Shown: positions 16,550-25,242 of the stretch, one piece after another
How the letters are laid out: every line of letters begins with the position of its first letter
How positions within the stretch are numbered: the first letter of the stretch is position 1
Origin: Henriciella sp.
Lineage (GTDB): Bacteria; Pseudomonadota; Alphaproteobacteria; Caulobacterales; Hyphomonadaceae
NCBI RefSeq assembly: GCF_029937755.1
Contig: NZ_JAPYPG010000001.1
Coordinates: forward strand, 434,001 to 498,000
Direction of reading: 5' to 3'
DNA: 64,000 bases
The notes under the pieces: model-generated
Databases searched by the model: none
Seen by the model: only the letters and a program-made list of their open reading frames with translations
Told to the model about the DNA's origin: nothing
Made by a program: the position numbers and the translations under genes

Positions 16550-18889
16550 ATGCGTACGTCAACAAACCGACTCCTGCTCGCCGCCTTGTGCGCGAGCGCC
16601 ATGACACCGATTGTTCCAGCTTTTGCCCAGGACTCCTCTGAAGATGGCGAAACTGAAACCGCGCGCCGCTTCGACGCGGTAACCGTTACCGCTCAACGGC
16701 GCGAAGAAAATCTCGTCGATGTGCCGATCTCGGTCTCGGCTTTCGACGGTGACCTGCTCGCCGACCTCGGCGTGGTTGACCTGACGGAAATTGCCAAGAT
16801 CTCTCCAAACGTCACTCTGGAAGTCTCGCGCGGGACGAACACCACGCTGACCGCTTTCATTCGCGGTGTAGGCCAGCAGGACCCGGTTGCCGGCTTCGAG
16901 GCCGGTGTGGGTATCTATGTCGATGATGTCTATCTCAATCGCCCACAAGGCGCCGTCCTTGATGTCTATGATGTCGAGCGTGTCGAAGTGCTGCGCGGCC
17001 CTCAGGGTACGCTCTATGGTCGCAACACGATCGGCGGCGCGATCAAGTATGTCACGAAGGGGCTGTCGGACGATCCGACCTATGAGGTGAACCTCCGGGC
17101 TGGCAGCTACAACCAGCTCGACGGTGTCGTAACGACATCCCTGCCGGTGACCGACGATTTCCGCGTTGGCGCGGCTGTGGCGAGCTTTAACCGTGACGGC
17201 TTTGGCGAAAACATCATCACGGGCGCGGAAAACTATAACAAGAAGCTCTTCGGCGCCCGCCTCTCGGCAGAGTATGATGTCACAGACGATTTCCAGCTGC
17301 GCGCAGCGGCTGACTATTCTCTGGACAAATCCAATGCCCGCCAGGGCCACCGGCTTATTCCTGACCAGTTGCCTCCATTCGACTACCCGGTTCTTGGCGA
17401 TGTCTACGATACGCGCGCCGGTCTCGACGTGGTCGAGCAGCGTGTGGAAGCCTATGGCGGCTCGCTGATTGGCGAATGGGACGTGAATGCCAACTGGACG
17501 GTAAAGAACATCCTCGCCTATCGCGAAGACGAGAGCACCTCGCCGATCGACTTCGACTCCCTTCCGGAAGCCGACCTCGACGTACCGGCCATCTACGAGA
17601 ACGACCAGTTCTCCGAGGAGCTTCAGTTCCTCTATTCAGGTGACCGGCTCGAAGGCCTCCTGGGCTTCTACTATCTCGACGCCAATGCCTCGACCGTGTT
17701 CGACGTACTTCTGGCCACAACCGGCGACGTTCTGAGCCTGCCGGGCCTCAACGCCCAGACCTTCGGCGACGTGAATACCGAAACCTGGTCGATCTTCGGC
17801 GACTTCACCTATGACCTGACAGACAAGTTCTCGGTTTCGCTGGGTGGCCGCTATACGGAAGACACGCGTAAATCGACTGTCCTGAGGCGCACCTATATTG
17901 GCGGTTTCTCCGAGTTCTTCGGTGGCAACGCCGTTCCGATTGCTGTCACGTCCGACTTCCAGGGGGAAGCGACTTTCGATGACTTCAGCCCGCGTGCGTC
18001 GGTCAGCTACCACGTGACGCCGGAATCCAACCTTTACGCAACCTATTCGCAGGGCTTCAAAGGCGGCTCGTTCGACCCGCGTGGCCAGACAACCGCGGCG
18101 CCGGATCTCGATCAGGACGGCACGGTTTCCGATGCCGAGATCTACCAGTTCATGCAGTTCGACCCGGAAGAGGTGGACTCCTATGAAATTGGTTACAAGG
18201 CGAGCCAGTTCGGTGGTGATCTGAGCTACTCCATCGCGACCTTCTACTCCGACTACAAGGACGTGCAGGTCCCGGGCTCGATCGGTGTCGATACCGATGG
18301 CGACGGCGTGAACGACACTTTCAGTGGCGTCACGACCAATGCCGGCGCGGCCACGATCTGGGGCGTCGAGTTCGAAGGCAACGCGACCGTTGCCGAGGAC
18401 ATGATCAACGCAGGTGACTATGTGAACTTTGGCTGGTCGGTCGGCTATCTCGACGCCGAGTATGACGAGTTCATCGACGCCTTCGGCAACAATGTCGCCG
18501 ACGAACGCGTCATCCAGAACACGCCGGACTGGACCGCAAATGGCCGGGTCGCCTACGACACGCCGTTCGCTGGCGGTAACCTGTTGATGAACACCCAGCT
18601 GTCCTATCGCGGCGACTCCAGCCAGTTCGAGGCTCCTAACCCGTTCCTGGATCAGGAAGCCTTTACGCTGTGGGATGCGAGCGTTCGCTGGGAGACCGGG
18701 GACGGCCGCTGGGGCTTCAGCCTGAACGGCAAGAACCTCACCGACGAAGAGTATATCGTCGCCGGCTACAACTTTGTGACCGTGAACCAGGACGGCACAT
18801 TCACGCCGACGCTTGGTCTCGAGGGCACACTAACCGCCTTCTACGGTGCTCCGCGCACGGTAACTGTCGGTATCGACTACACCTACTGA
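16550..18889 (+). CDS. TonB-dependent outer-membrane receptor
   Basis: This 779-residue receptor has a signal peptide (1-26, ending in PAFA-Q), a TonB-box-like FDAVTVTAQ, a plug domain (about 50-170, with RGPQGTLYGRNTIGGAI) and a beta barrel ending in the aromatic VGIDYTY. It imports a substrate across the outer membrane using TonB energy; the type is the broad Caulobacterales/Sphingomonad group that often handles plant or algal aromatics, sugars or steroids. Two Asp-rich loops, DLDQDGTVSDAE and DTDGDGVND, look calcium-binding. The start is ATG 16550 after GGAGG; a longer in-frame opening is rejected. The tandem operators just upstream suggest TetR repression until substrate is present. Confidence 0.93.
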   Translation: MRTSTNRLLLAALCASAMTPIVPAFAQDSSEDGETETARRFDAVTVTAQRREENLVDVPISVSAFDGDLLADLGVVDLTEIAKISPNVTLEVSRGTNTTLTAFIRGVGQQDPVAGFEAGVGIYVDDVYLNRPQGAVLDVYDVERVEVLRGPQGTLYGRNTIGGAIKYVTKGLSDDPTYEVNLRAGSYNQLDGVVTTSLPVTDDFRVGAAVASFNRDGFGENIITGAENYNKKLFGARLSAEYDVTDDFQLRAAADYSLDKSNARQGHRLIPDQLPPFDYPVLGDVYDTRAGLDVVEQRVEAYGGSLIGEWDVNANWTVKNILAYREDESTSPIDFDSLPEADLDVPAIYENDQFSEELQFLYSGDRLEGLLGFYYLDANASTVFDVLLATTGDVLSLPGLNAQTFGDVNTETWSIFGDFTYDLTDKFSVSLGGRYTEDTRKSTVLRRTYIGGFSEFFGGNAVPIAVTSDFQGEATFDDFSPRASVSYHVTPESNLYATYSQGFKGGSFDPRGQTTAAPDLDQDGTVSDAEIYQFMQFDPEEVDSYEIGYKASQFGGDLSYSIATFYSDYKDVQVPGSIGVDTDGDGVNDTFSGVTTNAGAATIWGVEFEGNATVAEDMINAGDYVNFGWSVGYLDAEYDEFIDAFGNNVADERVIQNTPDWTANGRVAYDTPFAGGNLLMNTQLSYRGDSSQFEAPNPFLDQEAFTLWDASVRWETGDGRWGFSLNGKNLTDEEYIVAGYNFVTVNQDGTFTPTLGLEGTLTAFYGAPRTVTVGIDYTY

Positions 18890-18917
18890 TCTGTCCTCCC
18901 AGACACAGTAGAGACTG

Positions 18918-18945
18918 GCGGCGTCCCTCAGGGGCGCCGCTTTTT
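18918..18945 (+). terminator. Rho-independent terminator after the TonB receptor
   Basis: The stem GCGGCGTCCC (18918-18927) / GGGGCGCCGC (18931-18940) has the loop TCA and is followed by five T. It lies 29 bp after the receptor stop and separates it from the convergent TetR gene. Confidence 0.85.
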
Positions 18946-18977
18946 CGTTTGTGTGAGGTTCCGGGAAAGGGGCGGGT

Positions 18978-19625
18978 CTACCGCTTGCCAATGCGTTCGA
19001 AGCCGGCCGTGATGAAATCAACCATCTGGAGATAGCCGCCCTCGAGATCGGTCGAGCAGACCTTGCCGCGTGACAGCTGGTCGAGGCGACCGGTCTGGGC
19101 GAAAGCCAGTGTCAGCGCGCCGGAAAGGCAGTGATAGCCCCAATAGATCGCGTCATCGCTGGCTTCCGGAAGGGCCTCCTTCAGTGCCTCGATAAAACTT
19201 TCGATGGCAGGGTTGTAGGACTTCGTCATCAGCTGGCCACCCCAGGCCGTCGAACTGTTCACATAGGCGACCATGCCGTAATAATTGCGCCACCCCGGCT
19301 CCTTCAGATGCGGGCCGGTCATGAGAGGACGCAGATAGGCATCGATGATATCGCGCACCGAAGCCGGTGACGGCGCGGCCTTTTCACGGCAAGCTTCAAG
19401 GGCTTGGAGGCGCCAGGTGTTGAGGATCTCGGCCCGGCGCTGGAACGTCTGTTCGAAAAGTTCATGCTTGCGGCCGAAGTGATAATTGGCAAGTGCCACA
19501 TCGACACCGGCCTTGGCAGCAATGGCGCGCAGGGTCACTGCATCATAGCCATGTTCGGCAAACAGAGCCTCGGCAGCATCAAGGATCGCATCCTTGCGCG
19601 AGACCTTCACTTCCGTTTCAGCCAT
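18978..19625 (-). CDS. TetR-family repressor
   Basis: This 215-residue regulator has an N-terminal HTH (RKDAILDAAEALFAEHG, VTLRAIAAKAGVDVALANYHF) followed by a helical ligand-binding domain; the FGRKHELFEQTFQRRAE linker and later region are of the kind with a TetR_C_33/CecR-like end. The start is set at ATG 19625 (MAETEV). It is transcribed divergently from the hydrolase-MFS pair and convergently to the receptor. The TTCAACA-N2-TGTTGAA dyad in its own upstream region and at the receptor promoter makes it the likely local repressor (inference). Confidence 0.88.
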   Translation of the reverse strand: MAETEVKVSRKDAILDAAEALFAEHGYDAVTLRAIAAKAGVDVALANYHFGRKHELFEQTFQRRAEILNTWRLQALEACREKAAPSPASVRDIIDAYLRPLMTGPHLKEPGWRNYYGMVAYVNSSTAWGGQLMTKSYNPAIESFIEALKEALPEASDDAIYWGYHCLSGALTLAFAQTGRLDQLSRGKVCSTDLEGGYLQMVDFITAGFERIGKR

Positions 19626-19731
19626 GCCGCCCCTCTGGTTTTTGTGCGATTGCTCACCCAACCTAAACCCCTCGCCGCAAACGGCAAACTGCCTGCAATA
19701 CCGCTTGCGCTTGCCTTTGATTCCAATATGT

Positions 19732-19747
19732 TTCAACAACTGTTGAA
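19732..19747. promoter_or_regulatory. Third TetR-type operator, between tetR and the hydrolase gene
   Basis: TTCAACA (19732-19738) AC TGTTGAA (19741-19747) is a perfect dyad apart from its 2-bp centre and has the same half sites as those at 16479-16510. It is 38 bp before the hydrolase start and 107 bp before the tetR start, so it can control both directions. Confidence 0.75.
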
Positions 19748-19785
19748 GAGACATTGCAAGAGACAATGCGAGGAAGGGGAGGCCG

Positions 19786-20652
19786 ATGCAGACCGAAGAT
19801 ATACGGTACCGCGCGCCAGACGGGCTTGAGCTCTACGCAAAGCGCTATGGCAGCGAGGATGCGTCGTTGACCGCACTCTGCATGCATGGCCTCACGCGGA
19901 ACCATAAAGACTTCGAACCGATGATCGCTGAGCTGGGCGGTCGGTGCCAGTTCATTTCCGTGGATGTCCGCGGCCGGGCAAATTCCGAGTGGGCGAAAGA
20001 TCCCGAGACCTACACACCTGCCGTCTATGCCGGCGACATGGCCGCGCTTCTCGACTCTCTGCATCTCAAGAAGGTAGCCCTGATCGGGACGAGCATGGGT
20101 GGACTGATGTCCATGGTGATGGCCGCTTCCATGCCTGACCGCATCCGCGGCATCGTGATGAATGATATCGGACCCGTCGTTGAAAAGGCGGGTCTCGACC
20201 GGATTGCCAGTTACGCCAATTCGGTCGAGCCGGAAGAAAGCTGGACAGCGGCAGCAGCCACAGTCGAGCGCGTTCAAACGGACATCTTCCCTGATCTCTC
20301 CGGTGAGGACTGGATGGCCTTCGCCCGGCGCACCTATCGCGAGATGGAAGATGGCCGCGTCATTCTCGACTATGATCCCGCTATTACGCGCACGGTGGGC
20401 GAGGTAAAGCCAGACCCGGATGTGCAGGCACAGATGTGGCAACTCTTCTCGGCTACGCACGCGGTGCCTTTGCTCGTTATCCGTGGCGAGACGTCCGACA
20501 TCCTCTCTCCGGAAACCGCCGACAAAATGATCGAGCAGCATCCCGATGCCCGGCTGGTCACCATACCGCATGTCGGCCACGCGCCCCTGCTCGATGAGCC
20601 GGAGGCCGTTTCAGCCATTTCCGATTTCCTCAACCGCCTGGGGGCAGAATGA
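19786..20652 (+). CDS. Alpha/beta hydrolase of the TetR locus
   Basis: This is a 288-residue cytoplasmic hydrolase. The oxyanion HG is in LCMHGLTRNHKD, the nucleophile elbow GTSMGG carries S103, and H265 sits in HVGHAPLLDEPE; the acid is probably the Asp in IRGETSD. The fold is closest to the meta-cleavage/3-oxoadipate enol-lactonase type, so ester or lactone opening is likely, but the substrate is unknown. It starts at ATG 19786 behind GGGGAGG, and its stop overlaps the MFS start by 4 bp (ATGA). With the carrier and the TonB receptor it probably forms an uptake-and-cleavage route. Confidence 0.87.
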   Translation: MQTEDIRYRAPDGLELYAKRYGSEDASLTALCMHGLTRNHKDFEPMIAELGGRCQFISVDVRGRANSEWAKDPETYTPAVYAGDMAALLDSLHLKKVALIGTSMGGLMSMVMAASMPDRIRGIVMNDIGPVVEKAGLDRIASYANSVEPEESWTAAAATVERVQTDIFPDLSGEDWMAFARRTYREMEDGRVILDYDPAITRTVGEVKPDPDVQAQMWQLFSATHAVPLLVIRGETSDILSPETADKMIEQHPDARLVTIPHVGHAPLLDEPEAVSAISDFLNRLGAE

Positions 20653-21932
20653 CCATCCCGACCGCCACAATTCCCAAGCCTGCGATCAACCGCACTTGGG
20701 TGCTGATCGTGCTGACACTCGTCTACACCTTCAACCATGTGGACAGGCAGATCCTGATCACGGTGATCGAGCCGATCAAGGCGGACTTCGGTCTCACCGA
20801 TGGCCAGATTGGCTGGCTGACCGGGCTCGCCTTTGCCGCGCTCTATGCCACGCTCGGCATCCCCGTCGCCATGTGGGCAGACCGCGGAAACCGGCGCAAT
20901 ATCATCGCGCTCGCCCTTACGGTCTGGTCGGGCATGACGGCGCTGACCGGCTTCGCGCAGAACTTCATCCATCTCTTCCTCGCGCGCATGGGCGTCGGCA
21001 TCGGCGAGTCCGGCGGCACGCCGCCTGCGACCAGTATGATCGCCGACCTCTACCCACCGCAGCATCGGGCTTTTGCGCTTGGCGTCTATACCTGTGGCAT
21101 CGGCTTCGGGATCATGATCGGCTACATCCTCGGCGCCTATGTCTATGCCCATTTCGGCTGGCGGGCCGCTTTCTTTGCCGCCGGCATCCCCGGCCTGATG
21201 CTTGCCCTGCTCGTCCGCTTTACCGTCACAGAGCCTGTGCGCGGCTTTGCCGATGCACGCGAGACGACGGAAGACGCGCCCGGCTTCCTTGAGACGCTGA
21301 AATTCATGCTAAGCCAGCAATCCTACATACTGATCCTGCTCGGCTGCCTGATGATCTGTATTTCGGCCAATGCCTTTGTTGCCTTCACATCGAGCTATCT
21401 GCAGCGGACCTTCGATCTCCAACCGCAGGACGTGTCCCTCCCGCTCGGCCTGCTGATCGGCGGGGTCGGTGGGGCCGGCGCGATGATCCTCGGCGCAGTG
21501 TGTGACCGGCTTTCGGCCAATGACCTCCGGTGGCGTCCATGGATGATCGCTGTCTGCAGCGCAGTTGCCCTGCCCTTTGCCTGGATGATGCTGAGTGCTC
21601 GCAGCGTCGAGATGGCTTATGTCTGGAACGTCGTGCCAAGCTTTGTGGGGCTCATTTATGCCTCGATCGCCTATACCGCGACGCAGGAGCTGGTGAAGGT
21701 TCGCATGCGCTCGGTGGGCGCCGCTTTCACACTGTTCAGCCTGACCCTTATCGGGATTGGCGGTGGACCGCTCATCGCCGGGATGATCAGCGATTACTTC
21801 CTCGCGACCGGACACGAAGCGCCGCTTGCGTCGGCTCTCAAGGTCATCCTCGGTTTCAATGCGCTGAGCATCATCCTGCTCATCCTGGCAGGCTTCAAAT
21901 ATCGCGAGGACGCGGTACGCGCTGCGACCTGA
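20649..21932 (+). CDS. MFS transporter, spinster-like
   Basis: This 427-residue, 12-segment inner-membrane carrier has the early motif YTFNHVDRQILITVIEPIK, followed by DGQIGWLTGLAFAALYA and the motif-A loop ADRGNRRNI, then GVGIGESGGTPPATSMIAD. This pattern is typical of the spinster-like MFS group common in sphingomonads and Hyphomonadaceae, often encoded with TonB receptors. It is translated from ATG 20649, overlapping the hydrolase stop. It probably carries the substrate or product of the TetR locus across the inner membrane (inference). Confidence 0.9.
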   Translation: MTIPTATIPKPAINRTWVLIVLTLVYTFNHVDRQILITVIEPIKADFGLTDGQIGWLTGLAFAALYATLGIPVAMWADRGNRRNIIALALTVWSGMTALTGFAQNFIHLFLARMGVGIGESGGTPPATSMIADLYPPQHRAFALGVYTCGIGFGIMIGYILGAYVYAHFGWRAAFFAAGIPGLMLALLVRFTVTEPVRGFADARETTEDAPGFLETLKFMLSQQSYILILLGCLMICISANAFVAFTSSYLQRTFDLQPQDVSLPLGLLIGGVGGAGAMILGAVCDRLSANDLRWRPWMIAVCSAVALPFAWMMLSARSVEMAYVWNVVPSFVGLIYASIAYTATQELVKVRMRSVGAAFTLFSLTLIGIGGGPLIAGMISDYFLATGHEAPLASALKVILGFNALSIILLILAGFKYREDAVRAAT

Positions 21933-21940
21933 CGGACAGT

Positions 21941-22801
21941 TCAGAAGCCTTCAGCCTTCGCCTTGCGCCAGTAGAAAACAGCAAAGAGGGTCACGACGAG
22001 AGGGACCATCAGTCCGTATTCGTCGATCCACATCCCGGTGCTCTCGCTCTCGACTGTGAGGGGCGTGAAGACCTTCTGGATGACGATATTATGGGCGCCG
22101 TGGAACATGACGGCCGGCCAGAGGCTCGCTGACCGGAACGTGTAGTATGTCATGATCACCGACATGCTGGTAATCATCAGCGTGAAACACGCCAGCTGGA
22201 ACAGCGGATCGCCGCCGCCATACTTGATGACGATCGGGAAATGCCATGCGGCCCAGATCAGCCCGCTCACAATCGACACCGCGCCAAACGGCATCACCTT
22301 GCGAAGCTCCCAGACCAGGAAGCCGCGCCAGCCAATCTCTTCCCCGGCAATCGACCCGAGCGACTTGACGAACTGGACGCTGGCCAGAAGGGCGATCATG
22401 ACCAACATCGACAGGGTCGGCACATCCGTAGGGAAGCCGAGCTCCGCGGACCAGTCCGCAATGGTTTCGCGGTTGAACGGCGCCCCCAGCCCGAACACCC
22501 AGATCAGGGCATAGGCGAACCCGACATAGGCGACCGGTATAAGATATGCTTGGATATTGCCGCGCCAGTTGCCCCACGCCCATGGCAGACTTGAGAGGTT
22601 GCGGCCCCTGATCTTCTGCGTAGCGAGCGCTGCAATCGCGGGGCACAGCATCAAGGCCCCGACATAGAGGCTGGTCGGATTGAGTTCGAGCAGCGCAAAA
22701 TGCGCAATGGCGCTGAGGCCCGTCAGGATTCCCATGAAGACGAGAATCGTTGTCCAGGCATCCCGCCGATCGGTTTGAGAAATTGTCATCCGAAATGACA
22801 T
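21941..22801 (-). CDS. CPBP-family intramembrane metalloprotease
   Basis: This is a protein of about 286 residues with seven to eight membrane segments. The CPBP (Abi) motif EEIGWRGFLVWEL and the second motif AAWHFP with a third histidine region FHGAHN are present, which are the proposed zinc/catalytic residues of CAAX-prenyl-type proteases such as Rce1 and MroQ. Its role in this bacterium is unknown. Three starts are possible: GTG 22828, ATG 22801 and ATG 22789; ATG 22801 is listed, but none has a good ribosome binding site and two dyads overlap this area. Confidence 0.82.
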   Translation of the reverse strand: MSFRMTISQTDRRDAWTTILVFMGILTGLSAIAHFALLELNPTSLYVGALMLCPAIAALATQKIRGRNLSSLPWAWGNWRGNIQAYLIPVAYVGFAYALIWVFGLGAPFNRETIADWSAELGFPTDVPTLSMLVMIALLASVQFVKSLGSIAGEEIGWRGFLVWELRKVMPFGAVSIVSGLIWAAWHFPIVIKYGGGDPLFQLACFTLMITSMSVIMTYYTFRSASLWPAVMFHGAHNIVIQKVFTPLTVESESTGMWIDEYGLMVPLVVTLFAVFYWRKAKAEGF

Positions 22802-22816
22802 ATCGAAATTCGATAT
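22784..22816. promoter_or_regulatory. Perfect 17-bp palindrome plus second dyad at the CPBP gene start
   Basis: ATATCGAA (22800-22807) A TTCGATAT (22809-22816) is a perfect dyad. It touches a second dyad, TGTCAT (22784-22789) N5 ATGACA (22795-22800). Both lie over the possible starts of the CPBP gene, so they probably form an operator; if so, the true start is at or downstream of ATG 22789. The binding protein is not identifiable. Confidence 0.5.
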
Positions 22817-22869
22817 ATTGTCCAGCACTTCCTGCGGCCGCTGGAATGGTCACGTCATCAGAAGGAGAA

Positions 22870-22946
22870 TGGCGCACCTAATAGGATTCGAACCTATGAC
22901 CTCTGCCTTCGGAGGGCAGCGCTCTATCCAGCTGAGCTATAGGTGC
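22870..22946 (-). tRNA. tRNA-Arg(CCG)
   Basis: Read on the minus strand, the acceptor is GCACCTA/TAGGTGC, the D stem GCTC/GAGC, the anticodon stem CTGCC/GGCAG with loop CTCCGAA (anticodon CCG), and the T arm ATAGG-TTCGAAT-CCTAT, ending in G plus encoded CCA. Confidence 0.95.
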
Positions 22947-23076
22947 GTTGTGTCTCCCTCTAAGCGAAGCTGGCGCGCGGTGCAATCTCTCGCCCACACG
23001 CCGTTTCATCTTTCGCTGTTCAGGTGACTGTGCAAGAAAACGCAAGAATCGATTTGCTGGAGAGGAGCCCACCGGC

Positions 23077-24120
23077 ATGAAATTACGCCCCCACACGCTT
23101 GCAAGCTGGACCGTCGCTGCTTTCGCCCTGGCCCTCACCGCTTGCAGCCCTTCGTCGACCGACGGGACAGAAGAGAAGGATCCGGCAACCACCAAGGTGG
23201 ACACCGAGACCGACACCTCCAACGCCGAGCCGGTAGAACGGCGTGATCGCGAAGATATTATCGAAGAGTATGAAGCCGCCCTGGCCGAAGCCCGCACGAC
23301 CAGCGGCGAGGGAGACCCGGCGCTATGGACGCTGTCCGATGAAGACACGACCATTTATCTCTTCGGCACGGTACACATTCTACGTCCGGATCTCGACTGG
23401 CGGACCGATGAGTTCAGCCAGGCTTTCCAAAGCGCCGATACCCTCGTCCTCGAAGTCGATATGGAAAGCGAGGAAGGCCAGCGCGCCGTCATGCGCGACT
23501 TCATGCAGCGCGGGCTGTACGGTGACGGGCGCACACTCAGCGGCCAGCTGAACGATGCAGACCTCGCAGTCCTCATTGATGCCTTGGAGCCACTGGGCGT
23601 ACCGATCGCCGCGCTTGATCCGATGGAGCCCTGGATGGTCGCTGTGAACCTTTCGGTTCTCGAACTTCAGCAGGAAGGGTTCGATCCGAATGCAGGTGTC
23701 GAACGCGTTCTGATCGAAGAGGCCAAGGCAGGCGAGAAAGATTTCGCCTTTCTGGAAACCGCCTCGGTCCAGGCCGACATCTTCGACACGCTTCCTGAAG
23801 ACGTGCAGGAAACCTTCCTGTACGAAACAGCTCTGATGTTGCCCGATTCAACGACCATGCTCGACCAGATTGTCGAGGAGTGGGCCGATGGGGACGTGGA
23901 AGGCCTAGGCGTCCTCGTTGCAAATCCGGATACAGGTGGCGGCGAAGGCATCTATGATGCGCTCTTCGTCGAGCGGAATTCAAACTGGGTTCCCCAGATA
24001 GAAGCGATGCTTGATGAGCCGGGCACATTCTTCGTTGCCGTTGGCGCTGGACACCTGGCCGGCCCCGACAGCGTCGTGACCATGCTGCGTGAACAAGGCT
24101 ATGAGGTCGAGGGTCCGTAA
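23077..24120 (+). CDS. TraB/GumN-family lipoprotein
   Basis: This 347-residue protein begins with a lipoprotein signal and lipobox LTAC (Cys about residue 22). A Thr/Glu/Asp-rich linker follows, then the TraB/GumN domain starting ALWTLSDEDTTIYLFGTVHIL, with the family GTxH motif and a later conserved GAGHLAGPDSVVTML. TraB/GumN proteins are Tiki-like putative metalloproteases; GumN sits in xanthan loci, but most members have no known role. The start is ATG 23077 behind GGAGAGGAG. It is expected on the periplasmic side of the envelope. Confidence 0.88.
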   Translation: MKLRPHTLASWTVAAFALALTACSPSSTDGTEEKDPATTKVDTETDTSNAEPVERRDREDIIEEYEAALAEARTTSGEGDPALWTLSDEDTTIYLFGTVHILRPDLDWRTDEFSQAFQSADTLVLEVDMESEEGQRAVMRDFMQRGLYGDGRTLSGQLNDADLAVLIDALEPLGVPIAALDPMEPWMVAVNLSVLELQQEGFDPNAGVERVLIEEAKAGEKDFAFLETASVQADIFDTLPEDVQETFLYETALMLPDSTTMLDQIVEEWADGDVEGLGVLVANPDTGGGEGIYDALFVERNSNWVPQIEAMLDEPGTFFVAVGAGHLAGPDSVVTMLREQGYEVEGP

Positions 24121-24129
24121 GACAGGCCC

Positions 24130-24582
24130 CTAGCCAGGCGGGTTACCGTCCCAGTCGATAATCCAGTCGATCTGGTCTTCCTCAATCACCGTGTCTTCGC
24201 TGACGGTTTCGCCCCGGATCGAATGGCCTTCGGTGTGGACCCGCTCGGGGTCACCGCAGACGAGATGATGCCATTCCGGCAAGCCCCGGCCCTCGTGCAG
24301 ACGACGATAAGCACAGCTCCTCGGCATCCATCTGAGTTCCGATACTTTTTGCGGGGTCAGGATCACGCAGTCAGGAACGAATTGCTTGCGGTTCTCATAG
24401 TCGGAACACTGGCAAAGCCCGGCATCGAGCAGGCGGCAATGTAACCGCGTATAGGCGATATCACCGGAATCCTCGTCTTCCAGTTTGAGAAGGCAGCATT
24501 TCGCGCAGCCGTCGCAAACGGCTTCCCATTCCTCGGCGCTCATCTCGTCAAGGCGCTTTGTCTGCCAGAAAGGTTTGGTCAT
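24130..24582 (-). CDS. YcgN/UPF0260 cysteine-cluster protein
   Basis: This 150-residue protein has a dense cysteine set (C23, C26, C29, C30, C49, C57, C59 and later ones), including CDGCAKCC, HCRLLDAGLCQC, VPDC and SCAYRRLHEG. This is the CxxC-x-x-CC pattern of the YkgJ/YcgN family, thought to bind zinc or an Fe-S cluster. Its function is unknown. The start is ATG 24582 (MTKPFWQTKRL); an upstream in-frame ATG would add 13 residues rich in Arg. It is followed, upstream on the same strand, by two small acetyltransferase genes. Confidence 0.85.
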   Translation of the reverse strand: MTKPFWQTKRLDEMSAEEWEAVCDGCAKCCLLKLEDEDSGDIAYTRLHCRLLDAGLCQCSDYENRKQFVPDCVILTPQKVSELRWMPRSCAYRRLHEGRGLPEWHHLVCGDPERVHTEGHSIRGETVSEDTVIEEDQIDWIIDWDGNPPG

Positions 24583-24599
24583 TCGATCGTCCGGCTGGT

Positions 24600-24875
24600 C
24601 TATGCGACGACGTCTTGCCACTCAGGGTGGCGCTGGAGCTGTACACGGGCAAAACCGCAGACGGGGATGAGCTTGAAGTCCTCGGCGCGGGCTTTCTCGA
24701 CGAGTTTGCCAACAAGTTTCGTCCCGAGCCCACGGCCGCCAAGCTCGGAGGGTACGCTGACAAAATCGACGCGCATTACATCATCCTTTGTCCAGCCATA
24801 CCGTATAACCAGCTCGCGCCCGTCAACGGTTGTGCTGAGCTGGTGTCCGTCATCCTTCAGGGTGAGATCATTCAT
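24600..24875 (-). CDS. Small GNAT-like (YjdJ-type) acetyltransferase, copy 2
   Basis: This is a 91-residue minimal GNAT fold: a first strand pair (VDGRELVIRYGW), the long strand VMRVDFVSVP, the acetyl-CoA loop ELGGRGLGTKLV, then KLIPVCGFARVQLQRHPEWQDVV. YjdJ-type proteins (PF14542) are single-domain, with unknown acceptors. Its start overlaps the stop of the neighbouring paralogue by 4 bp, and the end HPEWQDVVA mirrors HPDWQDVLKT of that copy, so the pair arose by tandem duplication. Confidence 0.82.
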   Translation of the reverse strand: MNDLTLKDDGHQLSTTVDGRELVIRYGWTKDDVMRVDFVSVPSELGGRGLGTKLVGKLVEKARAEDFKLIPVCGFARVQLQRHPEWQDVVA

Positions 24876-25162
24876 GTCTTCAGAACGTCCTGCCAGTCGG
24901 GATGTTTCTCGATTTGTGCTTTCGCATAAGGGCAGAGGGGAATAATCACTCGTCCTTCCTTGCGCGCGTCCTCGACACCGCGTTCGACGAGCGCCTGGCC
25001 GACGCCCTGCCCGCCCAGCGCTTTCGGTACTCCGGTATGATCGATTATAATGGTGGACTTGCCGGCGCGCGAATACGTCATCTCGGCCTCCTGGCCGTCA
25101 ACAACGACGAAGTAACGCCCACCAGATTCGGTTTCTTCACGCTTGATATCGAACGCGCTCAT
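24872..25162 (-). CDS. Small GNAT-like (YjdJ-type) acetyltransferase, copy 1
   Basis: This 96-residue protein has the same build as its downstream paralogue: FVVVDGQEAEMTYS, STIIIDHTGVP, the acetyl-CoA loop ALGGQGVGQALVERG and the end IIPLCPYAKAQIEKHPDWQD. The start is ATG 25162 (MSAFDIKREE). The two copies are co-transcribed on the minus strand and translationally coupled, and may form a heterodimer (inference). Confidence 0.82.
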   Translation of the reverse strand: MSAFDIKREETESGGRYFVVVDGQEAEMTYSRAGKSTIIIDHTGVPKALGGQGVGQALVERGVEDARKEGRVIIPLCPYAKAQIEKHPDWQDVLKT

Positions 25163-25242
25163 AGTGCCATCCTGTACGGAGGGCCTATCTAACACTGATC
25201 GATAGGCCGGGCGAGCGATTTCGCCTCCCGGCCCCTCAATCC

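Noticed and set aside
19663-20580. 305-residue open frame opposite the TetR-locus hydrolase
   Set aside because: Antisense to a gene with a complete catalytic triad; His/Arg/Gly-rich shadow sequence.
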